This document shows positions 57,400-64,000 of a DNA stretch of 64,000 nt, piece by piece. Origin of the DNA: Acidobacteriota bacterium (lineage in GTDB: Bacteria; Acidobacteriota; Vicinamibacteria; Vicinamibacterales; CAVVIG01). Under the pieces are notes generated by a model, which was not told the DNA's origin, did not search any database, and worked only from the letters and a program-made list of their open reading frames with translations. Numbering within the stretch: the first letter of the stretch is position 1; each line of letters opens with the position of its first letter. The DNA lies in the NCBI GenBank assembly GCA_018268955.1, contig JAFDVO010000004.1:62001-126000 (forward strand). The letters are read 5' to 3'. The translations under genes and the position numbers were made by a program.

Positions 57400-58350
57400 C
57401 TATCGCAGGAACGCCTTGCCGTTCGGCGAATTCGATCCATGGATCTGCGAATGGCAGACCGTGCACGACCGGCCGAAGATCTTGTTGCCGTTCGTGGAGT
57501 TCTGGAGCAGGAACCCTTCATAGACCGTTGGAGGATGCCGCGAGGTCACATGGCACCGCTGGCAGAGGAATGGCTGCTTCGCCTGGAGCATGCGGTCGTT
57601 GTTGCTGCCGTGCGGGTCGTGGCAGGTCACGCAGGCATTGGCCACCGGTGCGTGCTCCCACAGGTACGGTCCGCGCTTCTCCGCGTGGCAGCTCGTGCAG
57701 GACTCGTCAACCGTGGTCCCGGTCTTCAGCAGCCGGACGTTCGTCGACCCATGGACGTTGTGGCAGGAGGAGCATTCGAGCTTGCCCTCGCGCACCGGCA
57801 TGTGGTTGAACCGGTTCTGCTTGTTGACGATGTTCTTGTGGCAGGTGCCGCACTGCTCGCGCTGGCTCGCCGCCTTCAACTGCGTCTCGCCCTTCGGGTG
57901 ATGCACGCTGTGGCAGGACAGGCAGCCGACGTTACGCTGGTCGTGCTGGCTCCCGGCGAACAGGGCGTGCGTCCCGCGGTCGTGGCACGACGTGCAGTAC
58001 TCGCTCGCTTCCTGTGGCTTCAGCTGGGCGAGCCGGACGATCTTGCTCGTGTCACCACCGGCTTCGGCGTGTGCCTTGCCCGGGCCGTGACAGCTTTCGC
58101 ATCCCCTGCCGGCGGCCGGCGTGCGGGGGTTCGACGCCAGGCCGTGCATGGTGCCCTTGTACGTCTGGCTCTCGTGACACGTCAGACACGTGTCCTGACC
58201 GGCATAGTCCCCGGCGTCCTGCGAAAACGCGACCGCCCTGGCTGCCTTTCCCGCCGCCGACACTGACGACGGGAGACAGAACAGGGCGATGGCGATCCCG
58301 ATGACGACGACGGCCAATCCGGCGCGTTGATGATGGCGGGTCGACAACAT
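57400..58350 (-). CDS. Decaheme c-type cytochrome (DmsE/MtrA family)
   Basis: A 316-residue periplasmic cytochrome with a signal peptide (about 1-33) and exactly ten CxxCH sites (CLTCH, CESCH, CTSCH, CLSCH, CGTCH, CSSCH, CTSCH, CVTCH, CQRCH, CTVCH). Extra distal His residues are spread between them, as in bis-His MtrA/DmsE/PioA. It threads the MtrB-type barrel and moves electrons from the inner membrane to the outside, for extracellular acceptors, or inwards in PioA systems. The ATG at 58350 has GGAG upstream. The partner porin follows at 57384. Confidence 0.95.
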   Translation of the reverse strand: MLSTRHHQRAGLAVVVIGIAIALFCLPSSVSAAGKAARAVAFSQDAGDYAGQDTCLTCHESQTYKGTMHGLASNPRTPAAGRGCESCHGPGKAHAEAGGDTSKIVRLAQLKPQEASEYCTSCHDRGTHALFAGSQHDQRNVGCLSCHSVHHPKGETQLKAASQREQCGTCHKNIVNKQNRFNHMPVREGKLECSSCHNVHGSTNVRLLKTGTTVDESCTSCHAEKRGPYLWEHAPVANACVTCHDPHGSNNDRMLQAKQPFLCQRCHVTSRHPPTVYEGFLLQNSTNGNKIFGRSCTVCHSQIHGSNSPNGKAFLR

Positions 58351-58752
58351 GGAGTTCGCTCCTCCGCAGCGCGTTCACACCCTCCGCGGGCCTGCACGCA
58401 CTCCTGCGGCTTGCCTGACGATTCGCAAGCGGCAGACCAACCACGACCATACTGTCGGCACACCGACACACTGTTTTTCCTAGGGAAATCGCCTGGTGGC
58501 GAGAAACCGCCCACGCACGGATTGGCGGCAGTGTCAGCTCTCCGGAAGAATTCGCTGGCCCCGTGCCGGGAATCCGGCAGGACTCGGAATTCTGAATGCG
58601 GAACTCGGGGCTGGAAACTCGGGACTCGGGGTTCGGAACTGGGGACTCGGAACTGGGGACTCGGAACTCGGAACTCGGAACTCGGGACTCGAGTCCGACG
58701 CGGCGCAGGCCTGTTCGGCGATCGGAGGGCGCTTGGATATGATGTCGACGCG
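58351..58752. other. 402-base gene-free gap with heptamer array
   Basis: Divergent gap between the decaheme operon (leftward) and the 58753 membrane gene (rightward). A few A/T-rich runs near 58440-58490 (CTGTTTTTCC) may belong to the cytochrome promoter. Most of the right half is the heptamer array at 58580-58690. No open frame with credible coding features was seen. Confidence 0.7.
58580..58690. repeat. Heptamer array (GGACTCG / GGAACTC), about 16 units
   Basis: About 16 consecutive seven-base units of GGACTCG, GGAACTC, GGAACTG or GGGACTC type, with one six-base unit breaking phase near 58608. It precedes the membrane protein gene by 60 bases. The same unit fills 59901-59984. Confidence 0.9.
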
Positions 58753-59226
58753 ATGTATGCGAACGTCCTTCTGATTCACAACTGGCTCCGCTGGTTCACG
58801 CTGGTGGCGTGCATCGGCGGGATTGTCTACGCGATGAAACCGGCGCCCGCAGCGGCGCCTGATGCGGATGGCTTCGAGCTGCCGGGCAAGCGGTGGGACT
58901 CGTACCTGATGCTCGCCGTGGACCTGCAGATGCTGACCGGCCTGATCCTCTACTTCGGCCTGAGCGACTTCACGAAGGTGGCGATGGAAAACCCGGGGAT
59001 GGCGTGGCAGGAGCCGTCCGTGCGGTACTGGTCCATCCTGCATGCCGGCGCGATGTTCGCGTCGCTGCTGACGGTCCGCGTGGCACGGGTGCTCGCGCTC
59101 CACGCTCCGACCCCAGACCTGGCCCAGAAGCGACGGCTGATCTGGTTCATCATCTCGACCATCGTCATCCTCACCGCGATCCCGTGGCCGTTCCTGAGCA
59201 ACGGGCGGCCGCTGTTCCGGTTCTGA
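58753..59226 (+). CDS. Four-helix membrane protein, unknown
   Basis: A 157-residue protein with four hydrophobic helices: VLLIHNWLRWFTLVACIGGIV, the YLMLAVDLQMLTGLILYFGL segment, RYWSILHAGAMFASLLTVRVARVLAL and RLIWFIISTIVILTAIPWPF. Histidines in helices 1 and 3 (LLIHNWLRW, WSILHAG) could bind heme b, but no cytochrome b family is certain. The gene sits between the heptamer array and a decamer array and is followed by the lipocalin gene. Confidence 0.75.
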   Translation: MYANVLLIHNWLRWFTLVACIGGIVYAMKPAPAAAPDADGFELPGKRWDSYLMLAVDLQMLTGLILYFGLSDFTKVAMENPGMAWQEPSVRYWSILHAGAMFASLLTVRVARVLALHAPTPDLAQKRRLIWFIISTIVILTAIPWPFLSNGRPLFRF

Positions 59227-59228
59227 GG

Positions 59229-59298
59229 GCGGGCAGGAAGGGCGGGAGGGCAGGTAGGGCTGGCAGGGCTGGCAGGGCTGGTAGGCCTGTAGGGCTGC
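59229..59298. repeat. G-rich decamer array (GGGCTGGCAG)
   Basis: Directly after a stop codon, words such as GGCAGGAAGG and GGGCTGGCAG repeat with a ten-base period (about six copies, the last three nearly identical). It lies 45 bases before the lipocalin start. Confidence 0.8.
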
Positions 59299-59342
59299 CG
59301 AAGGATGGCGACGCCACGCGGCCGACCGACGTCGTAAGGAGC

Positions 59343-59900
59343 ATGACACGCTCCACCCTCTGGCTCTGCGCGTTCGCGCTCGGCACGCTGCTCGCAACCA
59401 CGCCTCTCATGGCCGCCCCTGACGTCCGCCCCATCGCGAGCGTCGACCTGGACCGCTACGCCGGGCGCTGGTTCGAAATCGCCAAATACCCCAACCGTTT
59501 CCAGAAGGACTGCGTCGCGGACACGACGGCGGAGTACGCGTTGCGCCCAGACGGACGAGTCACGGTAACCAACCGCTGCCGTCAGGCCGATGGCTCGATG
59601 AAGGAGGCGGTCGGCATCGCCCGCTGGCGCGAGCAACCGCCGAGGGACGCGACGCTGAAAGTCCGCTTCGCTCCCGCCTGGCTCTCTTTCGTCCCGCAGG
59701 TATGGGGCGATTACTGGATTCTCGCCCTCCCGGCCGACTACCGCTACGTCGTTGTCGGAGAGCCGTCGCGCAAGTACCTGTGGATCCTCTCGCGCACGCC
59801 GCAGATGACCACCGGAGACTACGAGGAGGCCCTCGCCGCTGCCACCGCGAACGGCTACGACACGGCGAAGCTGGTCAAGACACCGCAGGGGGCGAGGTAG
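59343..59900 (+). CDS. Lipocalin (Blc-like)
   Basis: A 185-residue secreted lipocalin: signal peptide about 1-25 (ending PLMAAPD), then the family signatures SVDLDRYAGRWFEIAKYPNRFQKDC (first GxW block), AEYALRPDGRVTVTNRC, VWGDYWILALPADYRYVVVGEPSRKYLWILSRTP (TDY-like and R blocks). Bacterial Blc proteins bind lyso-phospholipids or other hydrophobic molecules in the envelope. There is no lipobox Cys, so it is likely soluble in the periplasm. AAGGAG lies immediately before the ATG. Confidence 0.92.
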   Translation: MTRSTLWLCAFALGTLLATTPLMAAPDVRPIASVDLDRYAGRWFEIAKYPNRFQKDCVADTTAEYALRPDGRVTVTNRCRQADGSMKEAVGIARWREQPPRDATLKVRFAPAWLSFVPQVWGDYWILALPADYRYVVVGEPSRKYLWILSRTPQMTTGDYEEALAAATANGYDTAKLVKTPQGAR

Positions 59901-59984
59901 GGTTCGGGGCTCAGAGCTGGGAACTGGGGACTCGGGACTCGGGACTGGGGACTCGGGACTCGGGACTGGGGACTCGGCATTGGA
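59901..59984. repeat. Heptamer array (GACTCGG), 12 units
   Basis: Twelve in-phase seven-base units begin at the base after the lipocalin stop codon; seven of them are exactly GACTCGG or GACTGGG. Same family as 58580-58690, from which it is separated by two genes. Confidence 0.92.
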
Positions 59985-60022
59985 GCCGCGCGCGGCCGCA
60001 TCGGTGCTGTTTCGCAGCGACG

Positions 60023-60304
60023 TCACTCCACCGGCTGGATGCGAATCTGCGCTTCGAGGATCCTCGTCCCGCGGCACGAGGGGCACTTCGACGGCTTCGT
60101 GAGCTTGCTCGCGTCGAAGGTGAAGCCGCACGTGCGGCAGACCGCCGGCTCGATCGCGACGTCGTGCCCCGCTGCGCGAGCGGAGCGAATGAGGTGACGC
60201 AGGTCCTCTTCCACATCCCCCTTGGGCAGCCGCAGCTCCCGCGCAATCGACGAGACGGACCGCCACTCGTGCTGCAGCAGCTCCAGCAGATCCTTCCGGA
60301 ACAC
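60023..60304 (-). CDS. HTH/zinc-ribbon transcriptional regulator (COG3357-like)
   Basis: A 93-residue protein from a GTG at 60304 (a TTG 21 bases earlier is possible). The N-terminal half is a winged-helix-like region (LLELLQHEWRSVSSIARELRLPKGDVEEDLRHLIRSA) and the C-terminal half a zinc ribbon: CRTCGF then CPSCRG, both CxxC. Small HTH plus Zn-ribbon proteins of this shape are common in archaea and sporadic in bacteria. Target unknown. It diverges from the orphan molybdenum subunit gene, which may be its target (inference). Confidence 0.78.
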   Translation of the reverse strand: MFRKDLLELLQHEWRSVSSIARELRLPKGDVEEDLRHLIRSARAAGHDVAIEPAVCRTCGFTFDASKLTKPSKCPSCRGTRILEAQIRIQPVE

Positions 60305-60322
60305 ACCGCGATCATACGACCC

Positions 60323-60349
60323 CAACCTCTAACCTCCCGCCTCCGCACG
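60323..60349. repeat. Short heptamer run (CAACCTC-like)
   Basis: Three to four in-phase units of the CAACCTC type, also seen at 10185. A second patch (CCAACCC, CCCAACC) lies at about 60393-60410. Both are within the gap upstream of the orphan large-subunit gene. Confidence 0.5.
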
Positions 60350-60482
60350 AACGCGAGCACGCCTACGGCGCTGTGCTTCGGCGGGCAAGCCAACCCCCCA
60401 ACCTCCAGCGTGTCCCCCGCCGTTGACGCACTCAGGGGCCGAGCGTATCGTTGGCCGCACGGCGCCGCGCCGGGAGGTGAGA

Positions 60483-62942
60483 GTGGCTGACGAGAAGCTC
60501 ATCGGGACGAACTACCTGCCGCCGGATCTCGTGGCCAAGGTGACCGGCCGCGCGAAGTACGCAGAGGACTTCCGCGTCGACGGCATGCTCTTCTGCAAGC
60601 TGCTCCTCAGCCCGATGCCACATGCGCGCGTGACGCGCCTCGATGCGAGTGAGGCGTTGGCCATGCCCGGCGTGAAGGCGATCCTCACCGCGAACGATCT
60701 GCCCGAGGCCGCCAAGCGGGACATCCCTGCGCTGACCAACGAGCCGCTCTATGAGGGCGAGCCGATTCTTGCTGTTGCCGCGGTCGACGAACTCACGGCC
60801 GCACAGGCCATCGAACGCATCGTCCTCGAGCTCGAGCTGCTTCCGTTCGTCACCGACCCGCTCGAGAGCCTGCGCCCAGGCGGACCCAATGCGACCACGC
60901 AGGGCAACGTCCTCGCACCATCCCGTGGACCGGCAAAGCGCGACCTCGAAGGGGCGGTTGCGAACCAGACCGAACTGCGCACGCTGAAGTGGACCGAGCA
61001 GGACTTCGCCGATGCCAGCGACGGCCAGTTGCCGATGGGCGACGCTCCGGAAGAGTGGACTGTCGGCGATGTCGACGCAGCCCTCAAGGAGGCCGCGCTT
61101 GTCGTCGACGAGACCTTCGTCGTCCAGGCCACGAGCCATCAGACACTCGAGACGCGCAGCGCCCTTGCGTACTGGCAGAACGGCAAGCTGTTCCTCCACG
61201 GCTCGACCCAGAGCACGATGCGGACGCATCCGCTCGTCGCGAGCTGGGTCGGCATCGATCCGTCCGATGTGGTTTTCGTCTCGGAGTACACCGGTGGCGG
61301 GTTCGGGGCGAAGGGCGGCGGCGCGGTGTCGATGTGCATTCCGGCCCTGCTCGCGAAGAAGGCCAATGCGCCGGTCATGATGCGCGTGAGCCGTGAGGAC
61401 GAGCACTACATCGGCCACGCCCGCACCAACATGACCGGGCGTGCGAAGGTGGGCTTCCGGGCCGACGGCCGCATCACCGCCCTCGACCTCTTCATCGTGC
61501 AGGACAACGGCGCACGCGGCGAACGCGGCGACCATCGCGCGGCGGGCATGGCGACCTCGCTGCTCTACCAGCCGCTCGCGATGCGCTGGCGTGCCGTCAA
61601 CGTCCTCACCAATACGCCGACGCGCCTGTTCCAGCGCTCACCCGGCGAGATGCAGGGCATCGCCATCGTGGAGCAGGCGATTGCGAAGGCCGCGCACCAG
61701 CTCGGGATCGACCCGGTGGAGCTGCGGAAGATCAACGCCCCTGCCGGGAAGGCCCCCTTCGGTCCCGCGCGCGGCGCACAGCGCGGCTACACGACCAGCG
61801 CCTTCGTGCGCGAAGCGCTCGACAAGGGAGCCGCGCAATTCAAGTGGAAGGAGCGGCTGGCCCGCGCGGGCCAGCGGCAGGGCGGCACGGTACGAGGTGT
61901 GGGCGTCTCCATCGGCACGCACACGTCAGGGTCCATCGGCCATGACGGGCTCTTGACAATTCGACCCGATGGGCGGCTCTACGTCCAGAGCGGCGTCGGC
62001 AACCTCGGCACCCACTCCGTGTTCGATCTCGCCAGGGTCGCTGCGGAACTCCTCGGCATGCCGTGGGACAAGGTCGAGGTCGCGTGGGGCAACACGAGCA
62101 AGCACCTGCCCTACTCCTGCCTCTCGGTCGGCAGCCAGACGACGCACGCGATGACGCGCGCCAACCACGCCGCGGCGATGGATGCCAGGCGCAAGCTCCA
62201 GGAGATCGCGGCACGCACGCTTGGCGGGAATCCCGAAGACTATGAGCTCGGCGGCGAGCGGGTGTTCCGACGCGGCAGTCCCACGCGTGGACTCTCCTAC
62301 GCCGAGGCTGCCACGCGGGCGATTGCGCTCGGCGGCCCGTTCGACGGCCACGCGCTGCCGGAAGACATCCACCCGACGACGAGAGCCGCCGCGACGGCGC
62401 TGGCCGGGCTGGGGCTGATGGGCGTGGCGAAGGACACCTACCCTCACGACGGCACCACCTATTCGTTCGTTGTCGGGTTCGCGGAGGTCGAGGTCGATCT
62501 CGAAACGGGGAAGCCGACGCTCGTCGACTACCTGGGGATGGCTGACATCGGCACCGTGATCAACCCGCGCAGCATGGTGGCGCAGGTCTGCGGCGGCAGC
62601 TGCCTCGGGATCGGTCACGCGCTCACCCAGAAGTGGGTGTACGACCCGCACTATGGGGTGCCGCTGGCGAAGCGCTTCCACCACACCAAGCCGCTCACCA
62701 TCCTCGATGTGCCGTCCCGGATGCATGCGGACGCCGTCGGGCTGCCGGATCCCGAGACGCCTGTCGGTGCGCGCGGCGTCGGTGAGCCGCCGGTGGGCGC
62801 TGCCTACGGGGCGGTGATGAACGCGATTGCCAGCGCCGTCGGCGTCGACGCGTTCCGCCGGGCGCCGGTCACATCGGACGTCCTGCTGATGACGCTCGAG
62901 CACGGCGGGCGCCAGCACGCGCCACTGCAGGCGCACCTGTAG
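60483..62942 (+). CDS. Molybdopterin-binding subunit, orphan third copy
   Basis: An 819-residue large subunit from a GTG preceded by a strong GGAGGTGA. N-terminus KLIGTNYLPPDLVAKVTGRAKYAEDFRVDG; loops SEYTGGGFGAKGGG and GEMQGIAIVEQAIAKAAH; catalytic Glu in ARGVGEPPVGAAYGA. It resembles copies 1 and 2 across its length but lacks their GAGCCAIL cysteines (GAAYGAVM instead) and has no S or M subunit beside it. It would have to borrow the Tat-exported S and M subunits encoded at 46893-42745, or serve another complex. The longer in-frame extension upstream lacks a ribosome site. Confidence 0.92.
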   Translation: MADEKLIGTNYLPPDLVAKVTGRAKYAEDFRVDGMLFCKLLLSPMPHARVTRLDASEALAMPGVKAILTANDLPEAAKRDIPALTNEPLYEGEPILAVAAVDELTAAQAIERIVLELELLPFVTDPLESLRPGGPNATTQGNVLAPSRGPAKRDLEGAVANQTELRTLKWTEQDFADASDGQLPMGDAPEEWTVGDVDAALKEAALVVDETFVVQATSHQTLETRSALAYWQNGKLFLHGSTQSTMRTHPLVASWVGIDPSDVVFVSEYTGGGFGAKGGGAVSMCIPALLAKKANAPVMMRVSREDEHYIGHARTNMTGRAKVGFRADGRITALDLFIVQDNGARGERGDHRAAGMATSLLYQPLAMRWRAVNVLTNTPTRLFQRSPGEMQGIAIVEQAIAKAAHQLGIDPVELRKINAPAGKAPFGPARGAQRGYTTSAFVREALDKGAAQFKWKERLARAGQRQGGTVRGVGVSIGTHTSGSIGHDGLLTIRPDGRLYVQSGVGNLGTHSVFDLARVAAELLGMPWDKVEVAWGNTSKHLPYSCLSVGSQTTHAMTRANHAAAMDARRKLQEIAARTLGGNPEDYELGGERVFRRGSPTRGLSYAEAATRAIALGGPFDGHALPEDIHPTTRAAATALAGLGLMGVAKDTYPHDGTTYSFVVGFAEVEVDLETGKPTLVDYLGMADIGTVINPRSMVAQVCGGSCLGIGHALTQKWVYDPHYGVPLAKRFHHTKPLTILDVPSRMHADAVGLPDPETPVGARGVGEPPVGAAYGAVMNAIASAVGVDAFRRAPVTSDVLLMTLEHGGRQHAPLQAHL

Positions 62943-62977
62943 GGCACGTCCGACGAGGACGCGCCCAGCGGCTCCGC

Positions 62978-64000
62978 TCAGCGCAGCACGTCGAACAGGT
63001 GCGAGTACTTGATGATGAATGCGCGGTTCACGGGGCCGAGCCCGTTGAACGCCTCCGTGTCGTTGTAGACCACGTAGAGGCCGGTCGCCGCGTCACGCTG
63101 CCAGTTGAAGCGCAGGTTGGTCGACCAGCGGCGCGTGACGTCGTTGTACTGGATCAGCGCCTGCGCATTCACCATTGGCGAGAAGTTGTAGGCGAACCGG
63201 AAGCTCCCGAGGTTCGTCTGGAAATCGCCCTGGGGCAGGTGGATGTCGCTGATCGTCCAGCGGATGCTCGACGTGAACGCGGCCCCCTTCCGGATGTTGA
63301 GCTGCGGTGCCCAGCTGTTCTGCGTGCCTGAGAGGAAGCCACCGACATTGTACGAGCCGCTCACCGAGATCCACTTGCGGCGATCGGTGTTGAACAGTCC
63401 TGCGGCGTAGGGGCTCCGGTAGCTGCCGGCCGGCACCGTCACCGAGCGGCCGCCGCTCCTGTAGACGGTGAACGGCTGGCGCAGCCCTTCCCACTGCACG
63501 TTGACGGCCGGGCTGACGCTGTAGCCCTTCTCGAAATCCCACGCGTTGTCGACGTGCAGCGTCGCCGTCTCCTGGAAGCCGTCGAAGCCCCAGAAGCTCT
63601 CGTAGCTGTAGTGCGGACGCCACTCACGCAGGCCGTGCCTGGTGAGCCATGGCGTGCGGACGTTCTCGTACCACCCCGTGAAGAACTGCCGGAAGCCATC
63701 GCCTGGCCGCTCCAGGAAGCCGACCTCCGGGTTGAAGTCGGCGCCGACCTCCGTGTACTCGTAGAACGTACGGCGCGCCCGCGTCTGGTACTGGATGCCG
63801 CTGCTGAAGGCGTGTTCGCTGCTCGTGGCGCCTGGCGTTTCGGTGCGTGCCGCGAAGCCGGTCCAGGTCCACTTCTCGCCCATGCCCCACTTGCCGTCCA
63901 CGCCCCAACTGCGGTTCCAGTTGTCCTTGCCGGCCAGGTCTCCGGTCCCGACGCGGCTCACGAACATCGCGCCGACGCTCGAGCGGTTCGGCAGGTCCTT
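62978..64000 (-). CDS. DUF5916 outer-membrane barrel protein, C-terminal part
   Basis: The C-terminal 341 residues of a longer protein whose start lies beyond the window. Alternating strands with many Tyr/Trp residues form a barrel; the end reads LYVVYNDTEAFNGLGPVNRAFIIKYSHLFDVLR, the conserved terminus of DUF5916 proteins, which often carry an N-terminal carbohydrate-binding (CBM9-like) domain. It is likely an outer-membrane protein; no function is established. It is convergent with the orphan molybdenum subunit gene. Confidence 0.85.
   Translation of the reverse strand, partial: KDLPNRSSVGAMFVSRVGTGDLAGKDNWNRSWGVDGKWGMGEKWTWTGFAARTETPGATSSEHAFSSGIQYQTRARRTFYEYTEVGADFNPEVGFLERPGDGFRQFFTGWYENVRTPWLTRHGLREWRPHYSYESFWGFDGFQETATLHVDNAWDFEKGYSVSPAVNVQWEGLRQPFTVYRSGGRSVTVPAGSYRSPYAAGLFNTDRRKWISVSGSYNVGGFLSGTQNSWAPQLNIRKGAAFTSSIRWTISDIHLPQGDFQTNLGSFRFAYNFSPMVNAQALIQYNDVTRRWSTNLRFNWQRDAATGLYVVYNDTEAFNGLGPVNRAFIIKYSHLFDVLR

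Overview
The window is a GC-rich bacterial chromosome segment packed with short-gap and overlapping genes. The gene content points to an Acidobacteriota member, most likely a Vicinamibacteria-like soil bacterium. The evidence is a Ser/Thr kinase fused to a TolB-like domain, BlaI/M56 modules, many c-type cytochromes, tandem molybdenum hydroxylase subunits, UbiD, MtrB/PioB and DUF5916 proteins. This taxonomic call is inference from gene content, not from a marker gene. No rRNA, tRNA, insertion sequence or CRISPR array was recognised.

Layout. 1-2587: edge of a Ser/Thr kinase, then a DUF2235 hydrolase. 2687-12997: a redox locus. A tightly coupled minus-strand operon (Old-Yellow-Enzyme reductase, diheme cytochrome c, small membrane protein, second diheme cytochrome c) diverges from a large cytochrome lipoprotein, a GMC oxidoreductase and a lipoprotein built of about 15 perfect ten-residue repeats. 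13027-15042: a Cys-rich membrane protein and a B12-binding radical SAM protein. 15110-17857: a BlaI/M56-peptidase pair divergent from a subclass B3 metallo-beta-lactamase.

17894-26058 is the most unusual region. A GT39-type transferase diverges from a six-gene plus-strand operon: PqqD-like protein, HPr-kinase-like protein, GT2, a fusion of a lasso-peptide-B2-like transglutaminase domain to a Wzx/MOP flippase, GT4, and an NTP_transf_5 nucleotidyltransferase. These are hallmark RiPP (lasso) accessory enzymes, but there is no lasso cyclase and no separate precursor gene. The PqqD-like protein ends in a tail that resembles a lasso leader motif. I read this as a candidate undescribed peptide/glycan maturation and export system.

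26045-39608: a degenerate PCuAC protein, a membrane protein, an AI-2E/PerM transporter, an operon of three secreted proteins (phosphotriesterase-like, NHL propeller, PHP-like), UbiD, an orphan RNase A-like toxin with a CdiI-type immunity gene, MgtE, a class II-like cytochrome c and ferrochelatase. 39814-46893: a Tat-exported PaoABC-like molybdenum hydroxylase operon with two large subunits and an intervening lipoprotein; a third large subunit sits alone at 60483-62942. 47117-53259: small stress and ribosome proteins (HPF, cold shock), a metallo-hydrolase, 1-Cys peroxiredoxin, TlpA-like protein and threonine synthase. 53397-64000: AsmA-like protein, an MtrB/PioB porin with a decaheme DmsE/MtrA cytochrome (an outer-membrane electron conduit), a membrane protein, lipocalin, an HTH/zinc-ribbon regulator, the orphan Mo-subunit and the C-terminal part of a DUF5916 barrel protein.

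Many intergenic gaps carry short tandem arrays with a seven-base period (several different units), plus eight- and about ten-base families. These are the main non-coding signature of the window.
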